Notes: a model not told the origin generated them from the sequence alone. 64,000 bases of DNA from Viscum album (GCA_963277665.1 OY728123.1:628058915-628122914); one strand, 5' to 3'. Shown: positions 22,574 to 35,560, numbered from the stretch's first letter. Program-made: numbers and translations.

Positions 22574-25500
22574 TTTAACACCTTGTGTTTTCAAATACAG
22601 TTTTATTAATAAATTATATTTTAAATTATATATTACAATTCACCAATCCAAACATTATTTTCGTATGGGACCAAATTTTCTATGGTATAGGCAACACCAA
22701 CTTGGCGTATGATACACGCAACCCCAATGATTCTATGAAACATAACATTATAATTATAATTATTTAAATGAGATAATTAATACCTAACCATTTAAAATTG
22801 ATACATGAATAGTTATAAATACATTTCAAATAAATTTAATAATTATTATATATAAATAAAATATATTTATGATAAAATATATGATCTTCAGTCATGTCCT
22901 TCTACATTTAATAATACTATTTTCTCGAATGAACCCTTTTTAATGTCCTTCAATTAATAATAATAATAATTTTAGAAACATTCAGAAATAAAATTTGATA
23001 AAATTAGATTCATATTTTAATTTAAAATATTGAAATTATCTTAGTGTGAATTTTAATATTTTTCTGAAAAACATCATTTTTGGATGAATACTGACAAATA
23101 CCGGATTTTAATTCAAGACTACCTTTTAATTAAATTTATTTATAAGGATAAATTATATTTTTAATTAATTTAATACTTTATTAAGATAATATTTTTACCA
23201 ATTAATACAATTTTGGTCATTCGAACCATTCTTACTATGAAATTGGATATAAAATCATAGAAATATTTTCATCATTTGTACTTTGAAACCGCACATTGTC
23301 GACCCAACCACAAGATTAAATTAACATTAATTTCATCAAATTATATTATTATAATTTGTAAAAATGTATCCAAGATTTTGAATCATCATTATTTATAATT
23401 AATAATAATGTGAGTATTTATTTTGACATAAAAATATTAGTGAATGTGATTAAAATTAATTCCAATAGTTATGAGAAAAATTAGGCTAATAATGTACAAA
23501 TCCATAAATATAATACTCAAACCCACCTTGAAACATGTACAAAACACATTTTCTGTCATTTATTCTTCCATTCACATTACAATATTGAGTTAATTTGGTT
23601 AGGTTGTTTTTTAGAGGTAAAAAATGCGTACACCTAACATGTTATCAAAAATTCCATGTGTGTCCTCTCCCTAACATATGAAAGGCGAAAACCTCTACCC
23701 ACATACTCACAACACTGATTCCCTTGGGATCGCCCAAACTAATCTCAAATAAGCTCCAAAGTTCCCTAAATTCCTCTGATAATCCTTAATTTGGTCATTA
23801 AGATCCCCAATGAAGCCTTTTGGCACAAACAAAAAGGAGTTACATGATTAATAGGTAACATCTTTTATCATTCTCCTTTCCATTATTTCCCTCTTCATCC
23901 CCCTCCACACTCTTTATTACGATATTGTATGAAAAAAAGATTCCCAAATATACTAGTATGTTTTTATGTTTTCGTTTAATCATACACTTATACTCACCTG
24001 CATCTAGATGATATCGAACATACTGTTCACATGTACAATGAACTACCACCTCATTACATGATGATTCTTTAATTATCCTTTAACTCCCCTCATGGTGGAA
24101 ATTATAATGTAGTATCTATTTATATATTTCATATGTTATATTTATTATTTAGTTAATCTTATGAATTCTTTTTAAAAAAAACATCTTTTTTAATTTCCAT
24201 TATATTTATTTAATATAAATTTGTTTGAGGAACTGTGTACAACCGCCACCTCAAAGTGATGTGAATTGTTCACACACTACATAGAATGTATTAATGATGG
24301 GTTCAGAGAAATTATATGATATATGTAAAATTATAATTATACATTAGTGTTATTTCAAAAATATAATGTTTTATGACATTTTATTTCCTTTCATTCATTA
24401 CGACAATTAAAACAGAAACAACATTCATGTGTATGCACGGCATACCATCTCCACGAACGGTGTATTCCATTTCATAATTATTTATGATATAGATTATTTT
24501 AACAAACATTAACTTGATATGAATTATTTTTATATTATGATTTACCTTCTGGATTAATGATATATGTATAAGGACAAATGATATACCAAATTAAGACACA
24601 TGGGAAGAACAAATAAAATATTACCTGATGTGAAACCATAACATAGGATTGTACAAAATAAGGTAATAAAAAGTCATAATCAAACCATATATGTTATTAT
24701 TTATAAGAATATGATTATATTAATTTTTATAATAAAATAATATTTATTCTTCCAGAATCTTATTTGAGTACGGAAAGAGTCAAGAGATAATTTAAGGCAG
24801 TTTCATCTCACTTTTTACTCTCGTGAGATACATGCTATGTTTGACACTATTTACCATTGTGTATAGTACATAATTACCATGATTGTATTCTATGTATCTT
24901 ATACCTAAATTTATGGTTATTAAAATATCCATTTTATTGACATTCATTCATGGGGTTTGTGTTTAAAAATTTACCAAATTGGGAAAAATGTTTTGTCTCA
25001 ATTTTCCATCTTTGGGACTCATGTTAAATTATTCACCTAAACTCTTATTTGAGGTATATATACTTTTTTTAACATTTTATTTCAAGAATAAAATTACTTT
25101 TAGGATATTTTATGAATATTTTAATTTCATTCTCTTACATGTAATGTATTATCCCACATTACCTTGTTATAAGTGTTTATTGAGACAATCTCATTATTTT
25201 TTGAGATTTCTTACATTTATGATTCCATTGATAAATTATTTTGATCCATATATCAAGAATACTGATGAAATTACTTATACTATATTTATTCAAGATATCA
25301 TCATGTGTTAGTACCACGTTTTCAACTCTTTTCTACATAAGATAATGTTTTTATGAAAAATGTGATCATCTATCTCTCTTCGGTCAGAATTCTATTATAT
25401 TCATATACCAATGTTTTTGAAAATGTTTTCAAAAAAAATTCAAAATATAATTAGAGATAATTTTCAAGGAAAAATGATTTTTATTTTTTCAATGTTTCCT

Positions 25501-26713
25501 TTATATGTTTTGAAATATATTTTGAAGGAAATGGTTTTAAAAATATTTTATGATATACAAATAATTTTTCAATAAAGAAAAGATATTTTACTCAATAGAT
25601 GTTTTAAAAAATATTTCAAAAATATTTCCCTAATATGATAACATTCATTGGTGTTATTCATGAATTTATAGGGGAATTATTAAAATTATTATTCATATTA
25701 TATCTCTGGATGAATTACATTTTGATTGCATGATTTTTATGAAACATGTTTCTCATTTACGTGTTACATTCTTTTGAAACCCACTTCTTTTCACAGGTTA
25801 TGTTTATGAAGAAATGATTATAAAACCTATCTATTTCCATAGGTTCTGAAATTTTTACAAGTTTATAATACCCATTTCATTTAAATGGTTATTATATGAC
25901 TACTTATGATCTTTTGGAACATGTATGAATGATTTCACTATGAGAAGGGTGGGACCTATATCTCCTTCCAACAAATAAGATAACATTTTATATATCATGA
26001 GATAGACTAAGATGGTCTTGGGAATGAAAATTGACTACTATGATGGAAATAGTAGTGAAATAAGAATACCAAGATGGTATAAGGAGTGAAATCATACTAA
26101 TATGACATCCATCCTTGTGAACCATGATTAACAAGATGTTATGTGGATTGAACCCATATGAGATTGATGGTCATGGTAGTAATTCCTTGGCTACTTCAGA
26201 GAACATATTATATACTTATGTGTCTACCACAATCTAATGTTTTCTTCCTATGTTATTATTTTTTTGATTATACTAATTATTTTATTTGGATTCATCACTT
26301 ATGAACTTCTAATATTTATTCCCTGATTCCGGTTATGATCTTTGATATATGGGGTCTAATCTTTTATATTCCCAATCATGTTCTTATAACCTTATGCTCA
26401 AGTTTGTAGTTACATGTCTCCCTTTTTAACCCTTTCCCAGAAACTGATCACACCCCTTTTTGTGTTTCCTTTCCCATGTGATATGATGGTTTATATTATG
26501 TTTTAGATGTATAATAAGGGTTATAGTCAAGAAGATTCTAGTGGGAGATGATGTAGCTCGTTTATGTACCAGTTTTTATGTTTCCATGTTTCCAAAGCCA
26601 CCAAATACATTACAATATTTGGGAATCTGTTTGTATACTGTTTATGTACTAGGAAAAAGTTATGTAATTTTTTATGTATGAAAAAAGTGGGTATCTATAA
26701 TAAGGATAGTTTA
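22574..26713 (+). repeat. 3' LTR of element C, about 4.1 kb
   Basis: It starts TTTAACACC, a decayed TGTAACACC, right after the polypurine tract. Its end near 26713 is placed by alignment of gtgggtatctataataagg with gggtaactagggttgggg at the end of B's LTR. It carries the twice-per-LTR motif at 24020 and 24424 and a 31-bp array at 26006-26191. Two separated pieces at 44444-46629 and 57851-59960 look like a second copy of this LTR type. No host gene is visible in it. Confidence 0.7.
26006..26191. repeat. 31-bp tandem repeat, six copies
   Basis: Units start exactly every 31 bp at 26006, 26037, 26068, 26099, 26130 and 26161. The first reads actaagatggtcttgggaat followed by gaaaattgact. Consensus features are ACTAAGATGGT at the start and GTGAA about 20 bp later. 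The related array at 59334 has the same period. Confidence 0.8.
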
Positions 26714-26744
26714 ATAATCCTACATCTATCTTTCCTACTCCCAT

Positions 26745-28200
26745 GAGCTCTCCCACATGCTCAAATGCGACCACATCATAGGAACCAATGGAGCCACCCA
26801 TCTATATAAGATCCTCTCCCATGGATCCTATATGACCAACAGATGCTCCATAAAGTCATAATAATCCTTGATATACACATCACCCAAGTCAATGACATGC
26901 ATTGGATAATTTAAATATTTTTTTAGTTGAGACACATGGAAGACATCTTGCACCCACTATATCTATAGGGTTTCAGTGAGATAGTGAGAAACATCAACAA
27001 CCCTATACGAGATCTCAAACAATCCAATGAACCTCAAGGATTGAATGTATCCACAAAATATCTCCTCAATCCACTTGATGGTGAGACAGTGATGAAAACA
27101 TGGTCTCGTGGGTCGAAATACAAAGGCATACGATTCCAATCTTCTTATGTTTTATGCCTAATCTTAGTTATCATAATCTACTTATGGAAAACATATAACT
27201 TCTCCAACCTCACATGCACCTTTTTAGACCCAATAAGAGAAGCATCACTATTCAATGTCCGACATAACGATTACTTGTAGGGTCTCACATATAGGGCTAT
27301 AAAGGATCAATTCCAAAATTACATTGATTTATATTTTTATTAAAAATCCCTACTAACTGTAAGAGACCCCCCCCCCCAATCCATCCAAACTCTAACACAC
27401 AATCTCTCATCAAATCCTCTTGAACCTATATAGCGTTCTCATTCTACCCAACAATTTGAGGGGGGGATGCTAGAGCTCATCCTCATCTGGGCCCTAAATT
27501 ACTCATATAGGATACTCTACAATCGTGATGTAAACCATACATCGCGTTCAATGAAAATCATAGAGAGTGCCCTAAGAAATAATATGTTGACGCAGAAGTA
27601 AAATATCCCCAAACTCCTCACCGGACTCTTCTCCACGATTGCAATGAAGTGAACATAATTTATAATTTAATCAACTATAATCTATATTTAATTGTGTTCT
27701 ATCATTTTTTGCAGAATATGTATGATTAATTCCATTGAAGTGAAGCCTCATTTCCACTCCACGTTCACAAGACGCTACAGAAAACCTACTACAACGTAGT
27801 TCTCATCCTTCATTTGCTAATATGTTAGGCACTTGGAATCAATCTCAGTGAGGCTACATCTTAATAAAACACACCAAAACTATCTCTAAAGGTATACTAA
27901 CATATTCCACAATCCATGATGTAAAACCAAATGAGAGGTGTGAAACGCTTTCATTATCTCCTCAAGGATTATGACCAGGAATACGATCCATACCCAGAAT
28001 AATGTAACATGATTCCTTTCTTTAGAAAATACATCAGGTGAATCTAATAATGATATTTGTTCATGATGGACCTCACATTAGTTGTATCCTAACTATTCCC
28101 CCCCTCACATGACAGAGAAGAAGAGGTTTTGACACCATCGATTGAAAAGAATTTGTACCATCCTCCTATATTGGAGTCATCTGTAATTAAGTTAGATGCT
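26745..28200 (-). pseudogene. Integrase and tail remnant, element D
   Basis: Read on the minus strand: NYVHFIAIVEKS (start of the core), then ERDVWFTSRLWSIL with the second catalytic Asp, then PRDHVFITVSPSSGLRRYF, VQDVFHVSQLKKYLNYPMHV and a tail with MMWSHLSMWESSWE. The last two are clear matches to the end of Del/Tekay-type polyproteins. Frame changes and stops are numerous. The tail is close to that of element F (WSHRITMGSSWEWE). Confidence 0.75.
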
Positions 28201-28429
28201 CAGATTCATCCCCAACTATGTTATCCTAGGACTTCTTATTAAGGGAATCACCAACCATATTTATATTACAAACTGTATAATATTTCTCAATGTTGTCATG
28301 TTATTGGAAACCCAACCAATACCTCTATTCTCACGTTCTAGTCCCTCTGTATGATGACATACCTGAGACTCTTTTGATCTTATTAGACAACAAAGTGTTA
28401 CCCCATTTGATATTTCATCCATGTTCTCT

Positions 28430-28690
28430 GGGTAATGAAAAAAAATACCAACTCTTTTTCGTGAATCTTTTTGTTATTCTCATGGAGATCAACTACCCTA
28501 GCCTATATGTGATAATTGACTACCTATACATAAAAATTCATTAAATACCATCTCCAAAGGCATTGTAATTAACTATGTACTCCATTCCAAATTCTGGTAT
28601 CATATACATTCTATCAGTCATCAGTCTCATCCACAATTCCATAGACACTCTCTGGCACTTCTCAGTGAAAGACGAAAATCTCCATTTTCA
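28430..28690 (-). pseudogene. RNase H remnant, element D
   Basis: The minus strand reads SFTEKCQRVSMELWMRL, then MIPEFGMEYIVNYNAFGDG, corresponding to the start of RNase H (I-P-E-F-G...Y-C-D-A-S) with the catalytic Asp changed to Asn. ITYRLG follows, standing for the I-A-Y-A-S-R segment. Two adjacent stops lie between. Confidence 0.7.
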
Positions 28691-28899
28691 CATCAAGATG
28701 GTCAAAGGGGCTAAAATCCTAGAAAATTATTCTGAAAACCTACATTAGTACTGTATTATTCTATGAGAACTCATAAACTCTAAAACACTCTTGGGGGCAC
28801 ACAATCAATCACTATATCAATATTATCTGGTTTAATATCTAATCCATTCCAATATATGAAATTACATATAAATAAACCTCATTATTCAAGAATAGGAAC

Positions 28900-29430
28900 T
28901 TCGATATATAATGATAAATATGGTTCACATGAAACCAGTATAGGACTATCCTCAGGTTCTCTACAAGCTTATCCTCTAATGCATAGTATATGAGTTTGTC
29001 TTCAAATAATCCAACAAAAAATAAGCCTAATTATGGATGGAAGATCCATTTAATAAAATCCATAAACATTGTAGGTGCATTAGTCATACCAAATGGAATC
29101 ACCAAGAACTGATAGTGTTCATATAGAGATCATAATTCTAGCATTAGAATATATGCCTCACGAACTCTCAACATCAGGTATCCAGACATAAGATTGATCT
29201 ATGAGAACCATTACACACAACACAACTGAAAACTCAGTCTTCAATACACTAAAATGGGATCTTTTTCATTAACATGGATTGGTTTAGGGAATTATAATCT
29301 AAAAAAATTAACAATGTCTCATCTTCCTTCTTCACAAACAACATCGAAGCTTCATATGGGTTACACAATGGGACTAATCAAACCCTTCTCTCAATGATCA
29401 TCCAATTAAGTCAGTAGTTCATAGGCCTTG
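28900..29430 (-). pseudogene. Reverse transcriptase remnant, element D
   Basis: The minus strand contains INLMSGYLMLRVREA, then [17 protein letters not shown] followed by [13 protein letters not shown], the core of Ty3/gypsy RT. The catalytic quartet reads FEDK in GLFEDKLIYYALED, replacing the normal F/Y-I/V-D-D, so the copy is dead. A frame with LVENLRIVLYW closes the domain. Confidence 0.8.
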
Positions 29431-29714
29431 ATAGGGGACATAAGGTTTGTCACAAAAGATATCAGAGTTTTATATGTGTAGCATCAATGAAAAACATCAT
29501 CTCCCACCACACAGAAAGTCCCAAAACTTCCTCATGAAATATGTCCATATAATCCCAATGACTATAGGAATACAGATGCATGAAGAACACTATTATCCAT
29601 GTTGTAGACTCACAATATAATGGGTAATGGTTCTCTAATTCCTGATGGAATGTCCCACACACTCCACGAGGTGATCTACCCCAACCGTAAAATATTTCCT
29701 TATCCCATCTATCT

Positions 29715-30060
29715 GAAGGAAACTGTCTTATGAGAGATGATAGTCGATCTTTGATCGAATCATGTACAAGCAATCCATACACAAGAGCATGTCAAAAGGT
29801 ATCATCATGATGAACAGTATTTCCCATGATAAACTATCTACACAAAGTGATCGAATTCAGTATATAGAATTTTTTGATATCAAAGAAGGGTTCCCTATAA
29901 GAACCTCAAGGTAATGTTGTTGGCCCAAAGACCCAACTGGGATCACCAGATCTCAACTTTAGAGTAAGTATATAATGGAATTATTGAAACCTATGTAAAA
30001 TAGTACTAAATCAAAAGTATAATAAACATAGAGTAAACCAATAATCATATCATGTGATTC
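29715..30060 (-). pseudogene. Protease end and linker remnant, element D
   Basis: MIPFDMLLCMDCLYMIRSKI followed by DYH (about 29730-29815, minus) matches the F-D-V-I-L-G-M-D-W-L motif at the end of gypsy proteases. The active-site triad expected further right is not recognisable. A minus-strand open frame (29462-29782) covers the linker toward RT in another reading frame. Confidence 0.55.
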
Positions 30061-31115
30061 TAGGTTATAAAACTCCATCACCTTCAGCTACCCTCAGCCC
30101 TGAAAACCATATCAATGATCCTGGATTGGGTCACCTGGTGGTGGTGATGGAAGTAGCTGAAAACCTAATCCTCCCTTATAAGATCCTCCTCCAAGATCCC
30201 TACTACTCCTCTTCCATCTCCTACTCCCAAAGGTCACCCTGGATAGTCTTGGGAGAACCTTGATCATTTCATTCTCTTTATCGTTGTATCTCATATACTC
30301 TCTATATGCCATCCTTAGTATGTCGGGTCATGAAATCACATTTTGGGGTACTGCCCCCATATTTGCCATAAAATATTCCCTCTCTTGGATACCCCAGTCC
30401 TATTTATGGTCCCTAAACCCCATGAACGTGAGACTGAGTTTTTCCTCGAGGGGTATCATATTCCTAGATCCTAACATATGGCACCTATTAGTTGATGCAA
30501 ATGACTCAGCACTATGAAACGCACTACCAGCTCTAGTAGCATGGAGTCTCTATAATATGGAGCTCACTATCATCATCTCTCACTCTAACACCATAGAATA
30601 TGTGGGAATGCTTGGGGTTACCCCTGGTATGAATGTATCTAAAAAGACACTATTAAAATTATTGTTCTTACAAGTAATCACCCTAAATCATATAGAGTTA
30701 TTTTCACATAATGATAGTGAACGATATAAAATAATCATAAATTTTCTCCCTCCCTACAGATAATCTATAATTTCATGATTCTACACTACGTACAAGAGTG
30801 AAGAGTTGCACTACTCATGAAACAACTACTAGATATCAAACCATTATAGGGTCAACTTATCATGCCCTGATGTGTCTAGACTCCAACAACAACCGATTTC
30901 AATATAGAAAATTATGGTTTCTAGTGAAACAACTTTGTCAGTCAGGGTCATGTTATTTCATAAAAGTAAAATCACCAACTGATTTCAATACACTATTGCT
31001 GGGGGTTCTTGGTAACCTAGAAACCACATCATCTATTGACACTGAAACTCATAGAGTTCCATAACCATACACTCATAGTCATCATGATATATTTATATAA
31101 TCTACTAGTGGATAG
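30060..31115 (-). pseudogene. Gag remnant, element D
   Basis: The region between primer site and protease on the minus strand holds scattered open pieces, for example LEEKLSLTFMGFRDHK (about 30395-30445) and a basic, Gly-rich piece near 30110-30310. The position is that of Gag. No zinc knuckle was recognised, so the call rests mainly on context. Confidence 0.45.
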
Positions 31116-31119
31116 GTGT

Positions 31120-31133
31120 GGGTGCTAATACCT
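31120..31133 (-). other. Primer-binding site, element D
   Basis: The minus strand reads AGGTATTAGCACCC, which matches TGGTATCAGAGCCC at 10 of 14 positions, and lies at the point where the LTR should end if it has the same 3.2-kb length as the LTR of element F. Confidence 0.45.
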
Positions 31134-31135
31134 TT

Positions 31136-32081
31136 CATCCTGGATAAAATATATCACATGATATCCTCGAAAATGTGGCCTCATCAATCATCACATATTA
31201 ATTATGGTCCAAAATCCATAACCTAGATATTTATCTTTATAGTCACACCCTAAACATTTATCACAACATTCCAAACTGAGATGATCATATATATGTATAT
31301 ATATGTGGATATTGATCAAGAAGTATGGTCAAAATACTCAAGCCTTTATGATTTATGGATCAATGTTCTTTAAAAAATGTCTCTATATTATGATTTGGAA
31401 AATAGGATTACATAGTCATGATATATGGATATATTATCCCCAACAAAAACATTGGGTTCTCTATCCTAGAAGCTACAACTGAGATTCTTTTTCATGGTTT
31501 CCCTAAATTCCCACCTGTACCATACAAGGTGATATACCTCTAAACATCATCCTGATGTCAAACCACATTTAATACAAATATATAATGAGCTAACCCACCA
31601 ATGTTCCCCTAGATAGAGGGGGGTTTCTCAACAACAACACAATGAATCCTCCATATTATAGGGTTCAGATAGAGTTTCTAAATAGAATAACAAAAATGGG
31701 AGGCTTTTGATGAAGTACATGTACAAAATTACCCAACCATTTCCTTGAATAAGTGTATATGAATAATTATAAAATAATGTTACATATAGAGTATTAACCA
31801 TCCATGTAACAACCTCTAGATAAAACATAAGTGTGTAATGGAGTAAAAAAATAAAAAAGTGGGAAACAACCACCCAATGAGAAAGAATTCAACTGCTAAA
31901 AATAACTATAATTTAATGTTGAGATAACGTATCTAGAGATCTCTATATACTGACTTCCATATGAGTAAAAATTCATCCAGGTATCCCTAGGCTCCACTTT
32001 CATAACAACTAACATGTCTCTCATCCTCATAGGAAGTGATATGTGTTGGAAAATTCCATGCAGTGAGGATAATATACATAC
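31136..32081 (-). repeat. 5' LTR of element D, downstream piece (U5 side)
   Basis: No coding sequence is seen. It lies between the primer site of D and the left target duplication of E. Added to 42166-44443 it gives about 3.2 kb, the length of the LTRs of element F. The split is explained by insertion of E. Confidence 0.55.
32077..32081. repeat. Left target-site duplication of element E (CATAC)
   Basis: CATAC directly precedes the LTR end TGTAACG (plus strand) and is repeated exactly at 42166-42170 after the other LTR end. Confidence 0.85.
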
Positions 32082-34061
32082 TGTAACGTCTCGGTTCCAA
32101 AAACCACCTCGAGGCTCCCTATACTTGGTTGGTCACATGGCCTCAGGTGAATTTCAATGAATTCTAGAGGCTTCTGAACAGTAGTGAGGGCATTGGGTGT
32201 GATAGTGGGGAAATAATGCACTCATTGGCAGAGTAACATAGCATAATTAAAACAAATAGCAATAGTGGAAGCAGTAATAACACCATACCAAAAGTAAACA
32301 ATGGAAGTAATAAATAGCTAGAGAACACATATATAAATAATGCATGATACATATGTCTAGGAAAGCAGTCAAACAAATCACAATGCTGGAAGATAGTAAT
32401 AAACAAAAATATAAAATAAAAGCATTAAACATCTCCACAACATCGCTAGACTCAACATGGTCCCATGCTCCCCTACTCTGTAGAAATCAAGTACCAGAAA
32501 TATAAGGGAGCTTCCCCTTATCTATACCTACAGTAATATAATCTGTTTGGGGCCACAAGCATGACCCAAATAGAGTGTGAGACTAATCTTAGTAGGGAAC
32601 CACCAAAATACGTTTTCCTAACAGTCATTGAATATATATGGAGGGAAAAAAGAAAAATAAGCAGCAAACATGGAATTACACATAGTAACAATCCTACAAA
32701 TTTAATTGCATTCTATTTCATATATCAAGAAAGAAACCAATCAAAGAAGGTAACCCTCTAGGAAGTACTCATAGCCTAAACACTTGGGTTTAACCTAATA
32801 AACACAAGAAACCCTCTAAAAAGTACTCACAGTGTAACCCCTCTAGTACAACTTTAGCATAGACACTTTGAGGAAGAAGTCACTTTCAATTCCCCCTTGT
32901 TGTCTCGTATCGGTAACTAATATGCAGTATGAGGAACCACACAACGTCCAATTCCCCATGTGGCCCATATTGTGGAAACTATAGACACTATGTGGGAGCA
33001 AAATATCCATCCCACCTATGTTCTCGCAACGTAACTATAAACAGACACTCGGTATAATCCCTCATCTTCCATTCTCCCAATTTTATACTACATAAGGTTC
33101 TCACGACACTGTGTAAGTCATTAATGCAAAAAAAATTGGCATCCAATTTTATCCACAACAAACACTTTTCTAAATAATATATAGCATTTCATAGCATGTG
33201 AGATAATACTCACTCTATCCTAACAATTATAGTCATGGGAAGCAACATAGCCTAACTGGCAAGCTAGACCAAATGGTCAAAAAAAGAAAACAGGGGAAAA
33301 ACCTCCATAGCATAAAAAATATAACCTTATTCATAAAAAATTAACCTCTATCCAAATAAAAAAGTCATAGCATGTAATAACATGTCTATAAACCATAAAC
33401 ACACAATAGCCTGAATGAGGGTATTGAGAACATTTTCTCATAAAATTAAAATACTAACTTCGGAAAGGCACAAACCATGTACCTTAGCATTATACAGACG
33501 ATATACATGAATCTCCAGCATTGAATCTCCCATGAAAGCCATAAATCAACAAAAACTCTAAGAACGTTCAACCGAGAAAATGTTTTGAAATATGGGAAAT
33601 CAGTATATGAATTTATATAAGAAGGAACAACTCACTATGGTGATTCCAAAATAATTGAATATGGTCGATTCGGAGAATGGATGGTGGGCCAGGGTCTTGG
33701 AGATGATCCATAGTTGTATAGACACTCCTGGATAAGATGGACGAAGAAGAAGTGTGTTCTATTTGTTACACGTGACCCCGTCCTTTTAATGTAAAAGAAG
33801 AAAGTACACGGTGTGTTCATTAAAATTACATGGCGTGTACTTTCCTTTTACAGCCTCTACTTTAGGCGGTCTCTAGGTCACCACACAGGGATTGTACTCG
33901 ACCACTTCATAGAGAATACACGGTCACTTGTAGCAACCATGTACATGGTGTGTACTTATAAGTACATGGCATGTACTCTAGAAATTTCCAGAAACTCATC
34001 ATTTTGTAAAAAACAAATTGAAAAGAAAAACATACCTATAAAGAAGATCCGAGATCTTATG
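32082..34061 (-). repeat. 3' LTR of element E
   Basis: On the plus strand it runs from TGTAACGTC to gatcttatg. It matches the right LTR throughout, for example ggttggtcacatg, gatagtggg and tatgtctaggaaagca. In element orientation its first bases (TTACA mirrored) are mutated. It carries several near-palindromes such as tacatggcgtgtac near 33829 and 33945-33975. Confidence 0.9.
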
Positions 34062-34076
34062 AACTTCCCCCTTTAA
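34062..34076 (-). other. Polypurine tract, element E
   Basis: The minus strand reads TTAAAGGGGGAAGTT directly before the 3' LTR, the expected plus-strand primer of an LTR element. Confidence 0.8.
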
Positions 34077-34129
34077 TGAAATTCTTCCCTGAATTTCCAT
34101 TGTAAGGTGACGTAGAAGAAGAAACCACG

Positions 34130-35560
34130 AACAGCTCTGGCCATTATGATCGTACATCACCCTCTCTCTACCAAGTCTTGTCATGTACTCCCCCCAATTT
34201 CCATAGCAATTATACTAGAGAAACAGACCAGCCAAGGAGAACCTTCACAATGTGGTCAACAATATGGATATGATGCTCCTTGAAAGATGTCTCCATATCT
34301 AACTTATCCTCCTCGGGTTGGAAATCATGAGACGGGTCTGAGAAGTAACGTCAGAGATGAGAAACGTGAAAGACATCATGAATATCCTGATACCTCTGAG
34401 GTAACTACAACTGATAGGTAATCATCCCAACACTCTCCAACACCACAAACGTACGGACGTATCTTGGGGATAGATTACCTTGTTTCTTAATCCTCTTGTG
34501 TCCCAGCATCAGTGTGACGCACATGAAAACCTGATCTCCAACCTTGAACTCTTGCAGTCATCTCTGTCAATCAACATAATACTTCTGTCATGACTATATA
34601 GTAGCGATCCTCTTCCAAATCAACTCTATCTACTATGTAGTCTCCTGGACAAGATGAGGCCCTAGCATAGCTGCCTCTCCTACCTCTAGCCAGCTTGAGG
34701 GTGGTTGGAATGGACTACCGTACAAATCCACATAAGGTCCCATCGGAATAGTTTCTTGAAAACTATATTGTAGGTAAACTCCATAAGAGGTATGTTCTTC
34801 TCCCAAGATCCTCCAAAATCCAGGATGCATGCTCGAAGAATGTCCTCAAGCACCTGAATAGTACACTCGGACTGACCATCTGTCTGGGGATGGTAAGTTC
34901 TACTCAGAAGTAGCAGTGTACCCGAAGCCCTTTTAAGTACCTTCTTGACCCGAGAAGTAAAATGGGCGTCCCTCTATGAAACAATGGAGTGAGTAACTCC
35001 ATGTAAACATAAAATCTCTCAGATGTACAACCTTCCCAACTCATCAACACTGAAGTTATCCTTGATCGAAAATAATTGGAAACCTTTGTGAGTTTGTCAA
35101 TGACAAGCTATACTACATCATTCCCTTGAGATAACCTCAGAAAACCTATCACGAAATCCATCGCGACATCATTCCACATCAACTCGATAATGGGTAACTG
35201 TTGCAAAAGCCCTGCTGGTCACTGATTCTCCTCCCTCACCTGCTGACAGGTGGAGGTCCTCATGGAAAAACTAGCAACATCTCTCTTCATACATGGCCAC
35301 CAATATTTATGGTGTAGATCTCGATAAATCATTGTGACACCAAGATGAACTACCCAAACTGAGGAATGAAAGTCTCGCATCAACACCTCGTGTATTTATT
35401 CTGGCACCCACACAAATCCATGAAAACGCAATATCACATCCTCTCCTACTGTCCATCCAGGAATGGGGTCCTCTCCTGACACACTCTATCGTAGGACTAG
35501 GCCTTCTGAATTCTATATCAGCCTCATTCACACTCGATTAAGGATAGTGTAGGTAGCTGC
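34130..35560 (-). pseudogene. Integrase with chromodomain-like tail, element E
   Basis: Read on the minus strand: HSSVWVVHLGVTMIYRDLHH, YWWPCMKRDVASFS and STCQQV form the HHCC zinc finger. MDFVIGF holds the first catalytic Asp, VIDKLTKVSNYF follows, YHPQTDGQSECTIQVLEDI holds the catalytic Glu, and FKVGDQVFM, DIHDVFHVSHL and a tail with REGDVRS-stop-WPELF (about 34130-34170) close it. The order and motifs are those of Del/Tekay-type chromoviruses. Stops are frequent. Confidence 0.85.

Larger units (their letters stand above)
17835..26713 (+). mobile_element. Element C: Ty3/gypsy internal region plus 3' LTR
   Basis: Gag, protease, RT, RNase H and integrase remnants follow in order on the plus strand from 18057 to about 22540, then an LTR from 22574. 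No LTR or clear primer site of its own precedes gag; the region starts at the end of element B's 3' LTR. The 222-bp leader resembles the end of B's 500-bp leader. C could share B's LTR in a tandem arrangement, or be 5' truncated. Confidence 0.75.
26714..31135 (-). mobile_element. Element D: minus-strand Ty3/gypsy internal region
   Basis: Integrase, RNase H, RT, protease and gag remnants run from left to right on the minus strand, and a primer site lies at 31120-31133. Its 5' LTR lies at 31136-32081 and continues after the insertion of element E at 42166-44443. Its 3' LTR is missing: the integrase tail is directly followed by the right end of C's LTR. Confidence 0.75.

Noticed and set aside
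26006..26191. A CRISPR-like array
   Set aside because: The repeats are head-to-tail without spacers, diverged, and inside a plant LTR; this is a minisatellite.
27367..27377. An 11-base C run
   Set aside because: A simple homopolymer inside decayed integrase sequence; possibly a sequencing artefact, no function suggested.
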